Shown one piece after another: positions 38,080 to 49,797 of a DNA stretch of 64,000 bases. The DNA is from Xanthomonas cucurbitae (GTDB taxonomy: Bacteria; Pseudomonadota; Gammaproteobacteria; Xanthomonadales; Xanthomonadaceae). The translations under genes were made by a program, and so were the position numbers. The DNA lies in NCBI RefSeq assembly GCF_002939885.1, contig NZ_MDED01000022.1:1-64000 (forward strand). Reading direction: 5' to 3'. The notes below the pieces were generated by a model that worked only from the letters and a program-made list of their open reading frames with translations, ran no database searches and was not told where the DNA came from. Position 1 is the stretch's first letter. Each line of letters begins with the position of its first letter.

Positions 38080-39615
38080 ATGCCGATTTTCGATCCCGCC
38101 CGCCGCCAGGTTCTCAAGGGCAGCGCCGCCGTGATGGCCGCCGGTGCCCTTGGCAGCTTGGGCGCCTTGCAATCCCGCCAGGCCCAGGCCGCCACGTCCC
38201 CGTCGGTGCGGCTCGCGCCGGTTCCCAGCCGCTACGGCCCGCTGGCACCGGTGGCCGACCAGAGCACCGGGCTACCGCTGCTACAGCTGCCGCGCGGTTT
38301 CAGCTACCGCTCGTTCGGCTGGAGTGGCGATCGCATGGACGATGGCCAGCCCTGTCCCGACCGTCACGACGGCATGGCCGTGGTCGGCCTGCGCCGGCCC
38401 GACTGGCGCCCCGGCAGCGACCCGTTGCGCGGCCTGGAATACGTGTTGATCCGCAACCACGAACGCGGCGCCGGCAGCCCGTTCCGCGCACCGGCGATGT
38501 ACGACACTGGCATCGTCAGCGGCACCCAGTCCGCCGGCGGCGGCACCACCACGCTGAGTTACGGCCGCCGTGGCTGGGGCAGCCTGGAGCCCAGCCTGGG
38601 CGGCACCCTGGTCAACTGCGCCGGCGGCCCCACCCCGTGGGGCACCTGGCTGAGCTGCGAAGAGATCAAGACCAATGCGGTGTCCAGCACCGGCCGCAAG
38701 CACGGCTACGTGTTCGAAGTGGACCCGGACAGCCACCGCACCACCGGCCGGCCGCTGGTGGGCCTGGGCCGTTTCAGCCACGAGGCGGTGGCGATCGACC
38801 CGCGCACCGGCATCGTCTATCTCACCGAAGACGACCGCAACAAGGCCGGGCTGTACCGTTTCATTCCCAATGATCGCCACGGACGTAACGGGTCGCTGGA
38901 AAACGGTGGCCGGCTGCAGGCCGCACGCGTGCGCGGGCGCCGCAATGCCGATCTGACCGTGGCCAGCATCGGCCAGCAGTTCCAGCTGGAATGGGTGGAT
39001 ATCAGCGAGCCCGATCTGGACAGCATCGCCGCGCCGGCAGGCTTTGCCGATATCGGCGCCAACGACACCTTGAGCGGCCCGTTTGCGCAGGCCTGGGCCG
39101 ATGGCGCGCTGCGCATGAGCCGCGGCGAAGGCATCTGGTACAGCTACGGCAAGCTGTTCATTGTCGACACCAGCACCGGCGTGGATGCGCAGGGCCGGCG
39201 CGGCTACGGCAATGGCGCGGTGTGGGTGCTGGACCTGTTCACCCAGCGCCTGAGCGCGCTGTTCGTCAGCGGCAACCAGCTGGCGGCGCACAACCCGGAC
39301 AACGTGACGGTGAGCGCGCGCGGCGGCGTGGTGCTGTGCGAGGACGGCGGCGAGAGCCCGGACGAATACGGCCCCGGCGCGCGCCTGCTGGGCCTGACCC
39401 GCCAGGGCGAGTCGTTCTATCTGGCCAAGAACAACGTGCAGCTCACCTCGCAGCAGATCGCCAACGCCGGCAAGACGATCGCCGAGGGCGACTACCGCGA
39501 TACCGAGTTCTGCGGCGCCTGCTGGGACCCGTTGGCGCGCACCCTGTTCGTCAACATCCAGACCCCGGGCATCACCCTGGCCATCACCGGGCCATGGGAG
39601 CGCGGGCCGTTGTAA
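38080..39615 (+). CDS. PhoX-type phosphatase (DUF839), Tat-exported
   Basis: A 511-residue protein of the PhoX family, calcium/iron-dependent phosphatases induced by phosphate limitation in other bacteria. The N-terminus ARRQVLKGSAAVMAAGALG is a twin-arginine signal, as expected for an enzyme that folds with its metals before export. Family blocks include LIRNHERG, NCAGGPTPWGTWLSCEE, RFSHEAVAIDP and YLTEDD, then DNVTVSARGGVVLCEDGGE. GCAGGAG lies 7 bp before the ATG. It sits on the plus strand inside a minus-strand ribosome/LPS gene run, so it is probably a later insertion with its own control. Confidence 0.9.
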   Translation: MPIFDPARRQVLKGSAAVMAAGALGSLGALQSRQAQAATSPSVRLAPVPSRYGPLAPVADQSTGLPLLQLPRGFSYRSFGWSGDRMDDGQPCPDRHDGMAVVGLRRPDWRPGSDPLRGLEYVLIRNHERGAGSPFRAPAMYDTGIVSGTQSAGGGTTTLSYGRRGWGSLEPSLGGTLVNCAGGPTPWGTWLSCEEIKTNAVSSTGRKHGYVFEVDPDSHRTTGRPLVGLGRFSHEAVAIDPRTGIVYLTEDDRNKAGLYRFIPNDRHGRNGSLENGGRLQAARVRGRRNADLTVASIGQQFQLEWVDISEPDLDSIAAPAGFADIGANDTLSGPFAQAWADGALRMSRGEGIWYSYGKLFIVDTSTGVDAQGRRGYGNGAVWVLDLFTQRLSALFVSGNQLAAHNPDNVTVSARGGVVLCEDGGESPDEYGPGARLLGLTRQGESFYLAKNNVQLTSQQIANAGKTIAEGDYRDTEFCGACWDPLARTLFVNIQTPGITLAITGPWERGPL

Positions 39616-39806
39616 GGCAGTGGCCGCTGTCTGGAGGGCGGGCACCCTTCAGGCAGCCGCCCCTGCGGGCGATCCGCCGGCAACGCTTGCCCACGCCGAG
39701 ACGCTCAGGCAACGGGCGTCTGCATTGCTGTCACAAGTCGCACAGCATGGCTTGGTCCAGGCCAGCGCCTACCCACTGCGGGTAGGTCACCTGGTTGCCG
39801 CAGCAG

Positions 39807-40949
39807 TCAGTAGAACCCAACGCTGTCGCGCTGCAGCTTGAGCCAGCGCTTGATCGCCTTTGTGTCTGTCAACTCGCGTATCTCGCGCAGCAGCGCTTGC
39901 CGGTAAAGCACTTCGTTGGCGACCTGACGCTTGAACTTGGTCATCAGTCTGTCCAGCCCCTCGGGCTTGGGTTGTGCTGGCAGATCCAGATCGTAGGCGT
40001 AGCAGAAATCCATTGCATGCTGTGCCAGCTGGTACTTGAGTTCCTTGCACTGGCGATCCAGCTCGCGGTTGTACTCCTTCAACCGCGTCGGGTTGATCGC
40101 GTCCACGCCCTGTGCATCGAGCAGGCCGATCTCCGCCTGCAGTTCGAGCAGGCCAAGCAGGTCGTTGCCCTTGTAAGCGGCATTGAGCCGCTGCATCAGC
40201 TCGGTGCGCGTAGCGCGATCGTCCGCGTCACTGGCGCGATCCGGATGCAGGTTGCTGGCCAGCTTGCGATACAACTCGCGCAGCGGAGGCGGCTCGGCCT
40301 GGGCCTTGGCCTTGGCGGTTTTCTTCTCCGGGCGACGCCGCCGCTCGCCGGCACCTGGTTGCCTGGCGTGCTCGCCAGCAGCGTCGGCCTCTGCCTGCGC
40401 CTGGTCCAGGCGCGCATTGACCCGTTCGAAGAGTTCATCGGGCGAATCGACCGAGGCCAGCTCCTCCGGATCCAGCCCATACAACTGGCCGATGACCTGT
40501 TTCATCAGCTCATCCGATTCATCGAGCTCATCGTCGTAGCCGACCTCGTTGTGCCGTTCGTAGATGGGCTTGAGCTCGACATGACCGATCTCGATCAGCG
40601 GACCGGCCAGATCGCAGATTTCATCGGACACGAAGTCCCGATCGATCCTGCTCAGCTTGACCGTGGCATCGATGCGATCGAGCAGATGGATCTGCTCGAT
40701 CTCCAGCACGCGTTGTTGCTCGAACAGCGGCAGCACTTCGGCTTGATAGCGTGCGCGCCACTGCTCGACCGCCTCGCGCCAGTCATGCAAGTCGGTGCGA
40801 TGGCGCTGCAGATCGCGCAGCAGCCGGTCGAAGCGCTTGCGTGCGGGCGACATTTCCTGGCCACCGGCATCGCCGGGTTGCCGGCTCAGTTGCTGCAATG
40901 CCGTGGACACGGGTGCGTTGGAAGGAGAGGCAGCGGTAGTTTTGGGCAT
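39807..40949 (-). CDS. J-domain protein with internal J domain
   Basis: A 380-residue soluble protein rich in charged residues. A J domain is in the middle: LRELYRKLASNLHPDRASDA, with the essential HPD at residues 235-237, followed by LMQRLNAAYKGNDLLGLLEL. N-terminal (40-185) and C-terminal (290-375) parts are predicted helical and match nothing I recognise; a basic stretch ERRRRPEKKTAKAK sits just before the J domain. It should stimulate an Hsp70, but the client role is unknown. A related arrangement, helices followed by HPDR, occurs in molecular-chaperone DnaJ-like proteins of pseudomonads. The next gene downstream on the other strand is PhoX. Confidence 0.82.
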   Translation of the reverse strand: MPKTTAASPSNAPVSTALQQLSRQPGDAGGQEMSPARKRFDRLLRDLQRHRTDLHDWREAVEQWRARYQAEVLPLFEQQRVLEIEQIHLLDRIDATVKLSRIDRDFVSDEICDLAGPLIEIGHVELKPIYERHNEVGYDDELDESDELMKQVIGQLYGLDPEELASVDSPDELFERVNARLDQAQAEADAAGEHARQPGAGERRRRPEKKTAKAKAQAEPPPLRELYRKLASNLHPDRASDADDRATRTELMQRLNAAYKGNDLLGLLELQAEIGLLDAQGVDAINPTRLKEYNRELDRQCKELKYQLAQHAMDFCYAYDLDLPAQPKPEGLDRLMTKFKRQVANEVLYRQALLREIRELTDTKAIKRWLKLQRDSVGFY

Positions 40950-40975
40950 GGAGGATCAATGACTCAGTGGATCAC

Positions 40976-41395
40976 TTACTCGAAATCGGCGGAAGACGCT
41001 TCGTCCGGACGCTGGTCGCCCACCGTCCACAGGCGCTCCAGCGCATAGAACTCGCGCACGCGCGGCAGCATCACATGCACCACCACATCGCCCAGGTCCA
41101 CCAGCACCCATTCGGCTTCGCGCTCGCCTTCCACGCCCAACGGCATCACGTCCAGCCGCTTGGCGAACTTGACCACTTCGTCGGCGATCGACTTGACGTG
41201 GCGGGTCGAGGTGCCGGAGGCGATCACCATGTAATCGCAGACGCTGGACTTGCCACGCACATCGATCTCGACCACGTCCTTGGCTTTCAGCTCTTCCACG
41301 GCCTCGCGCACGGTGGCCAACAGGGCCGGCACGGACGGCGGCGGATTCGGAATGGAGGTCTTGATGACTTGGGCTTGGCTGGTCAAAGCGGGCAA
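40976..41395 (-). CDS. rsfS: Ribosomal silencing factor RsfS
   Basis: A 139-residue protein that binds L14 and blocks subunit joining when nutrients run low. The core [20 protein letters not shown] followed by [21 protein letters not shown] and [16 protein letters not shown] is typical. There is no ATG near the N-terminus; TTG 41395 is taken as the start. The C-terminus runs on to DEASSADFE. It lies 48 bp after nadD on the same strand, the usual nadD-rsfS order. Confidence 0.94.
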   Translation of the reverse strand: MPALTSQAQVIKTSIPNPPPSVPALLATVREAVEELKAKDVVEIDVRGKSSVCDYMVIASGTSTRHVKSIADEVVKFAKRLDVMPLGVEGEREAEWVLVDLGDVVVHVMLPRVREFYALERLWTVGDQRPDEASSADFE

Positions 41396-41443
41396 CTCGA
41401 TGGAATTAGCGTGAATTATAGGCCCGTCCGGGCCGCGACGTGT

Positions 41444-42313
41444 TCAGCTAGCCGGGCAGGCGCAACCGTATAGCCCTTGCTGCGCGATGAAGTCCGCCAC
41501 TGCTGCGGGCACCAGCGCCCGCCAGTCGCCGCCACTGGCAATGCGTGCACGCACCGCGCTGGCCGATTCGCCGCGCAACGACGCCTGCAGACGCCACAGC
41601 CGGCCGGCCGGTGAAGCGGACAGTTCGTCCACGCTGGTCGCCCAACGGCCCTGTACCGCTGCGGCAAGCGCAGGGGAATCGGCCAGATCCAGCGCCGTCC
41701 CCGGGCGCGCGGCGATCACGAAATGGGCCAGCCCGAACAGCGCTTCCCATTCATGCCATTGGCTCAGCTCGACAAACGCATCGGCGCCGAGCAACCAGGC
41801 AATCGGGGTCTGCGGGCCAAGCGTTGCGCGCAGCTCGCGCAGCGTCTCCACCGTGTAGGACGGCGCACCGCTGGCACAGGCGCGCTGCAACTCGCGGGTA
41901 TCGAGCACCAGACCGGGCTGGCCGGCAAGCGCAAGCGTAAGCATCTGCGCGCGCTGCGGGGCGGTGGCACCGGGGGCGGAACGATGCGGCGGGTCGGCGG
42001 CCGGCACCACATGCACCACCACGCCCAGCGCCCCGCGCGCCGCGCAGGCGATGGCGAGATGGCCCAGGTGGATCGGGTCGAAGGTGCCGCCGTAGTAAAG
42101 ATGGAGCTGGGAATCGGGAATCGGGAGTCGGGAATCGGAAGAGCCGGGGTCCGCACCGTGGTCGGGATGGGAGTGTTGCTGTTCCTGCGATCCGGAAGAG
42201 CTGGTTACAAGGCTGGGCTGCGCACGCTGGTCGGAATGGACCCGCTGCCCTTCACCTTGCCCTTCCCGGGCCCCCGGTCCCGGGTCCCGGGTCCCGGCTC
42301 TCCCCGCCCTCAC
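41444..42313 (-). CDS. nadD: Nicotinate-nucleotide adenylyltransferase with N-terminal extension
   Basis: Makes deamido-NAD from nicotinate mononucleotide and ATP. The nucleotidyltransferase core begins at LHLYYGGTFDPIHLGHLAIA (HxGH motif) and contains the second motif RGESASAVRARI near the C-terminus; the core is about 218 residues, the normal family length. No ATG, GTG or TTG lies close to the core. The nearest sensible start in frame is GTG 42313, which overlaps the holA stop as GTGA, giving 289 residues with a 71-residue low-complexity extension partly encoded by heptad repeats. Either the extension is made or an unusual start is used. The enzyme assignment itself is secure. Confidence 0.9.
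   Translation of the reverse strand: MRAGRAGTRDPGPGAREGQGEGQRVHSDQRAQPSLVTSSSGSQEQQHSHPDHGADPGSSDSRLPIPDSQLHLYYGGTFDPIHLGHLAIACAARGALGVVVHVVPAADPPHRSAPGATAPQRAQMLTLALAGQPGLVLDTRELQRACASGAPSYTVETLRELRATLGPQTPIAWLLGADAFVELSQWHEWEALFGLAHFVIAARPGTALDLADSPALAAAVQGRWATSVDELSASPAGRLWRLQASLRGESASAVRARIASGGDWRALVPAAVADFIAQQGLYGCACPAS
42109..42138. repeat. Heptad repeat GGGAATC, copy D
   Basis: Four heptads (one GGGAGTC) followed by GGAAGAGC, directly upstream of the conserved NadD core. It shares the AATCGnAAGAGC extension with copies at 30019 and 50702. Four GGG tracts with 4-base loops also make it quadruplex-capable. Confidence 0.88.
42267..42299. repeat. GGTCCCG heptads at the far end of the holA/nadD element
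   Basis: CGGTCCCGGGTCCCGGGTCC repeats at 7-base spacing, in the inverted position relative to copy D. Together with copy D they enclose about 190 bp, the same plan as the yhdP/rng spacer. Confidence 0.7.
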
Positions 42314-43338
42314 GCCAGCAATCTCACCGCGCGCGCTTCGGCCACCGCCACCAGCAGGCGTTCCAGGCCGACCCAGGCGTCGCCGTCCGCGCGGCCCTTG
42401 GCCATGCGGTCGACCAGCCCGGCTTCGGCGACGAAGCGCTCCCAGCGCTGCGCTTCGGGGTGGCGCTGCAGTGCGCGCTTGAACGGGGCCTGGCGGGATT
42501 CCCAGATGCCTTGCGATTTCATTTCGGCAGCCAGGTTGCCGCCGCTGGCCTGCACCTTGGCCAGCGCGGCGGTGCGCAGCAGTTCCTTGATCAGGATCGG
42601 CATCAGCGCGGCCACCGCTTCGCCCTCGGCGCGCAGGCCGGCCAGCATGCGGATCACCGCCGCCGGGTGGCCGGAAAACACCGTCTCGGCCAGCCGGAAC
42701 ACGTCGTAGCGGGCGGCGTCGGCCACCAACGATTCCATCGCTTCCAGGTCCAGCGTCTTGCCGTCGGCCAGCAGGGCGAGCTTGTCGATCTCCTGCGCGG
42801 CGGCCAGCAGGTTGCCTTCCACCCGCTCGCTCAGCCGCTGCACCGCGGCCGCGTCGGCGCGCAGGCCCTGGCTGCGCAGACGGCGTTCGATCCAGTCGGA
42901 CAGTTCATGCGGCTTGATCGCCCAGGCCACCGCAATGGTGCCCAAACGGCCCACCGCATCGGCCCACTTGCCCTGGTGCGCCTTGCTCCAGTCGTTGGCG
43001 GTAATCAGCAGCACCACGTCCGGTGGTGGGTTGGCGCAGAAGCGGGTGATGACCTCGGCACCGTCCTTGCCCGGCTTGCCGCTGGGCAGGCGCACCTCCA
43101 CCAGCCGGCGCGGGCTGAACAGGCTGGGCGCGTTGAAGCTGGCGTCGAGCTGGTGCCAGTCGAAGTCGCGGCCATCGGCATCGAAGACCTCACGCTCGCC
43201 GATGCCTTCTGCGCGCGCGCGGGCGCGCACGGCGTCGGCCGCTTCCAGCACCCGCAAGGTCTCCGGGCCGGCGATCAGGTAAACCGGCTGCAGGGGCTGG
43301 TTGGACTGGCCGGCCAGTTGCTCGGGGCGCAGTTCCAT
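42310..43338 (-). CDS. holA: DNA polymerase III delta subunit
   Basis: A 342-residue clamp-loader subunit that opens the sliding clamp. The family start MELRPEQLAGQ is followed by PVYLIAGPETLRVLEAADAV, then VVLLITANDWSK and the C-terminal collar domain (about 215-342). The ATG at 43338 gives the standard length; the open frame continues upstream without resemblance. Its stop codon overlaps the GTG of nadD. Order lptE-holA-nadD-rsfS is conserved in gammaproteobacteria. Confidence 0.93.
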   Translation of the reverse strand: MELRPEQLAGQSNQPLQPVYLIAGPETLRVLEAADAVRARARAEGIGEREVFDADGRDFDWHQLDASFNAPSLFSPRRLVEVRLPSGKPGKDGAEVITRFCANPPPDVVLLITANDWSKAHQGKWADAVGRLGTIAVAWAIKPHELSDWIERRLRSQGLRADAAAVQRLSERVEGNLLAAAQEIDKLALLADGKTLDLEAMESLVADAARYDVFRLAETVFSGHPAAVIRMLAGLRAEGEAVAALMPILIKELLRTAALAKVQASGGNLAAEMKSQGIWESRQAPFKRALQRHPEAQRWERFVAEAGLVDRMAKGRADGDAWVGLERLLVAVAEARAVRLLA

Positions 43339-43503
43339 GTCTAACGGCGCACGTTCGGGTCGGTGGTGGTCGGCCAGAGGCGACACGCCAACGCGCGCGC
43401 GCACACCCGATGCCAGCGGCGCTGTCGGGGCACTTCGCGCAGCAGCCTCAGGCCGAGGCCGCGCTGGTCCGACGCTGGCGAGGTCGTCTCGATGCCCACG
43501 GCC

Positions 43504-44145
43504 TCAGTTGTTGGACGTCGGTGCTGGCGGCAGCGATGCCGGCACGCTGGACTCGGGTGTGGATGGCTGCAGCGGTGGCGTGGTGGCTGGCGGCAGCGGT
43601 GCGCTCGGCGTGCTTTCCAGGCCCTCGCCACGCTGTACGCGTGCGCGGACCACGCTGTCGATGCGACGCAGGATCGAGGCCGACATGTCCTTGCGCAATT
43701 CGTCGGCAAGGATCTCGCGCTCGGTGGCGGTACCGGTGGCGTCCACCGGTGGCGACACGTAATCGCGCGACAGCTCGATCACCTGCTGCGGCACCAGCAC
43801 CGCGCCATTGGCGGTGGTGAGCGTGAAGATGGCGGCGTAGCGCAGGCTGAACTCCTGCGCACGGCCCTGGCTGTCGATGGCGATCGGCAGGTCGCCCCAG
43901 CGCTCGGACAACACCTGCAACTGCGCAAAGCCGGTCTTGGCATCTTCATCGGCCACGGTGGCACCAGCGGCCTTGAGCCCACGGCGCAGCAGTTTGGCCA
44001 GCTCGCTGTACTGGGTGCTGGACTGCACCTTCACCGCCGGCGTATCGGGGGGCAGCGCAAGCGAGTTACGCAGATGGAAGCCGCAGGCGGTGAGGCTGGA
44101 GACCAGCACGAGCGACGCAGCGAACGCAGTAGGAAATCGGATCAT
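43504..44145 (-). CDS. lptE: LPS-assembly lipoprotein LptE
   Basis: A 213-residue outer-membrane lipoprotein that plugs the LptD barrel in lipopolysaccharide export. The signal peptide ends in lipobox LTAC (Cys about 21), followed by the family start GFHLRNSLALP. The LptE fold runs to about residue 175. The C-terminal 35 residues form a Pro/Ser/Thr-rich tail (PLPPATTPPLQPSTPESS) not present in E. coli LptE. ATG 44145 is chosen for the signal. Confidence 0.92.
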   Translation of the reverse strand: MIRFPTAFAASLVLVSSLTACGFHLRNSLALPPDTPAVKVQSSTQYSELAKLLRRGLKAAGATVADEDAKTGFAQLQVLSERWGDLPIAIDSQGRAQEFSLRYAAIFTLTTANGAVLVPQQVIELSRDYVSPPVDATGTATEREILADELRKDMSASILRRIDSVVRARVQRGEGLESTPSAPLPPATTPPLQPSTPESSVPASLPPAPTSNN

Positions 44146-44445
44146 GGGCACAGTCTGGAGGAGCGCCCCGGCGGCGGCAACAGGCGGCTAGCCTGACGCA
44201 GCCGGCGTGAACGGGGCTTGATAAGGTGCCGCACTACAACTGCGGCGCCCAACATGAAAAACGCGTCGCCACGCGCCGGTGCAGCGCATTGCCGAATACC
44301 ACTGCGGCATCCCTACCTGCGCAGCACCACGCGCCAGTGCAACACATTGCCAAAACCGCCGCAGCCACCTTGCACCGGCTCGCCCAGCACGCTGCTCCGG
44401 GAAACTACCGGGAGCGGCAATGGCAACCCGAGCGAGCAGTAACGA
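44146..44445. other. 300-bp spacer between leuS and lptE
   Basis: No gene, terminator or known repeat was recognised. The short open frames here have no family features. Confidence 0.4.
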
Positions 44446-47773
<3,328 letters not shown>

Positions 47774-47932
47774 TGTGCTGCTCCGCATCGTGGCACCGTG
47801 CGCCACCAGAACGCGGCATTGTCGGGCCGGGCGGGCGTGGCGTGAACCCCTGGCACGTGTCACGCCGGCCTTGTGTCGGCCGGGTTTGCCACCATTACGG
47901 TCCATTGTTGCCGTTCTCACTTCAGGAAACCC

Positions 47933-48793
47933 ATGTCCGACAAACCGCATGTATTCGATGTCACCACCGACACCTTCGAGACCGAGGTCCTGCAGAAATC
48001 GTTGACGACACCGGTGCTGGTGGACTTCTGGGCCACCTGGTGCGGGCCCTGCAAGACCCTGACGCCGATCCTGGAGAAGCTGGCGGCCGACTACCACGGC
48101 GCCTTCGAACTGGCCAAGGTCGATGTGGACAAGGAACAGCAGATCGCGGCCGCGTTCCAGATCCGCTCGGTGCCAACGGTATTCCTGGTCAAGGGCGGCG
48201 AGCTGGTGGACGGCTTCCCGGGCGCGATGCCCGAGGGCCAGATCCGCGAATTCCTGACCCAGCACGGCGTGTTGCCGGCCGAGCCGCAGGTCGTCGAAGC
48301 ACTGCCGCCCGAGGCACCGCTGGACCCGCAAGCCCAGGCCGCCGCGCTGCGCGAGGCGATCGCCGCCGAGCCGGACAAGGACGAGCTCAAGCTGGATCTG
48401 GCATTGGCGCTGCTCAAGACCGGCGACACCGCCGAGGCCGAGCAACTGATCGACGCCCTGCCCGCCAACCTGGCCACCGACGACCGCGCGGTGCGCGCCA
48501 AGGCGCGTCTGGGTTTTGCCAATGTGCTCAAGGACGCCCCGGACGCGGGCGCACTGCAGGCCAGCGTGGACGCCAACGAGGCCGACCTGCGCGCACGTCA
48601 TCTGCTGGGCGTGCGCCATCTGCTCGACGGCAACGACGAAGCGGCGCTGGAGCAGTTCCTGGAAATGCTGCGCCAGGACCGCGCCTTCGACGACAACCTG
48701 CCGCGCCGCAGCCTGATCGATGCGTTCCGTGTGATCGAAGACGAAGACCTGGTGGGCCGCTACCGCCGCAAGATGTCGGCGCTGGTGTTCTGA
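47933..48793 (+). CDS. cnoX: Chaperedoxin CnoX (thioredoxin-TPR)
   Basis: A 286-residue cytoplasmic protein with an N-terminal thioredoxin domain (1-110) with WCGPC at residues 36-40, and a C-terminal TPR region (about 130-286, LALALLKTGDTAEAEQLID and LLGVRHLLDGNDEAALEQFL). CnoX proteins bind bleach- or heat-damaged clients and pass them to GroEL. E. coli CnoX lacks the CxxC pair; this one keeps it, as in Caulobacter, so it should be redox-active. The ATG at 47933 follows TTCAGGAAACCC. Confidence 0.92.
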   Translation: MSDKPHVFDVTTDTFETEVLQKSLTTPVLVDFWATWCGPCKTLTPILEKLAADYHGAFELAKVDVDKEQQIAAAFQIRSVPTVFLVKGGELVDGFPGAMPEGQIREFLTQHGVLPAEPQVVEALPPEAPLDPQAQAAALREAIAAEPDKDELKLDLALALLKTGDTAEAEQLIDALPANLATDDRAVRAKARLGFANVLKDAPDAGALQASVDANEADLRARHLLGVRHLLDGNDEAALEQFLEMLRQDRAFDDNLPRRSLIDAFRVIEDEDLVGRYRRKMSALVF

Positions 48794-48825
48794 CAGCCAA
48801 TGGCGCTGCGGCGCCACATGGACCC

Positions 48826-48918
48826 GTAGGAGCGGACCTGGCCGCGACGAGGCATTACCGTCGGTCGCCGAAGAGGGTTTCCCCGGTAACGCGCCGTCGC
48901 GGCCGGGTCCGCTCCTAC
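48826..48918. repeat. GTAG-type REP pair (REPIN), first copy
   Basis: GTAGGAGCGGACCTGGCCGC on the left faces GCGGCCGGGTCCGCTCCTAC on the right, 93 bp end to end. It begins 33 bp after the cnoX stop. Confidence 0.9.
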
Positions 48919-49003
48919 CAAGGCGGGCGGCAGGACTGACGTCACCTGGCAGCACTGCAACAAGCGGCAGCACCGGCCCCAACACCGCCAACCCGAAGCA
49001 CAC

Positions 49004-49092
49004 GTAGGAGCGGACCTGGCCGCGACGCGACGGCGCCCGGTTGCGATGAGGCATTCCCGGTAACGCGCCGTCGCGGCCGGGTCCGCTCCTAC
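49004..49092. repeat. GTAG-type REP pair (REPIN), second copy
   Basis: The same facing ends as the first copy, 89 bp long. The internal segment GGTAACGCGCCGTCGCGGCC is shared. It lies 74 bp upstream of the hotdog gene. The rest of the 48794-49166 spacer holds no gene. Confidence 0.9.
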
Positions 49093-49166
49093 AGTCGCTG
49101 CGGCCCATATCCATACGCATGCGAATGTTACGCTATGCACTGCCTCCGCCATCGCATCAGGCCCGC

Positions 49167-49616
49167 ATGCGCGCTTCACTGTTCAAGCTCGGTATCAACC
49201 TGTGGCCGCCATATTTGTTCGCCGGCATCCATGTCATTGTGCTGTCGGCCGACTATCGCTTCGCGCGGGTGGAATTGCGGCAACGGCCATGGAACCGCAA
49301 CTACGTTGGCACCCATTTCGGCGGCAGCCTGTTCGCCATGACCGACCCGTTCTGGATGCTGCTGGTGATGCAGAACCTGGGCCGCGACTACTACGTGTGG
49401 GACAAGGCCGGCAGCATCGACTTCGTCAAACCCGGGCGCGGCACGGTCAGCGCGGATTTCGTCATCGACACTAGCGTGCTTGAGGAACTGCGCGAGGCCA
49501 CCGCCAACGGCGAGAAGCATCTGCACTGGTTTGAAAACGAGATCCACAACCGCGATGGCGAGGTGGTGGCACGCGTGCGCAAGCAGCTCTACGTCAAACG
49601 CAAGCCGGCGCACTGA
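49167..49616 (+). CDS. DUF4442 hotdog-fold protein
   Basis: A 149-residue single-domain protein resembling DUF4442 thioesterase-like proteins: [20 protein letters not shown] at the hotdog helix, [21 protein letters not shown], and a final [15 protein letters not shown] strand. The substrate is unknown. ATG 49167 is preferred to 49119, since the first residues upstream lie close to the REP pair. Confidence 0.82.
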   Translation: MRASLFKLGINLWPPYLFAGIHVIVLSADYRFARVELRQRPWNRNYVGTHFGGSLFAMTDPFWMLLVMQNLGRDYYVWDKAGSIDFVKPGRGTVSADFVIDTSVLEELREATANGEKHLHWFENEIHNRDGEVVARVRKQLYVKRKPAH

Positions 49617-49797
49617 CCAACAGACCAGCACGCGAGTGCAGCGCCAACCCACGCCGAACGCCAACCACTGCAGGCAGACAGACTTCCACCCACATCCACG
49701 ATGCGCACGCCGCCGATGGCGCCGCGCAGCGAACCCGCGCTTTGCGTCCTGGCGCGCATTGGTCAAGAATCGGGCATCTTCCCGACTGGCTGCCTTC

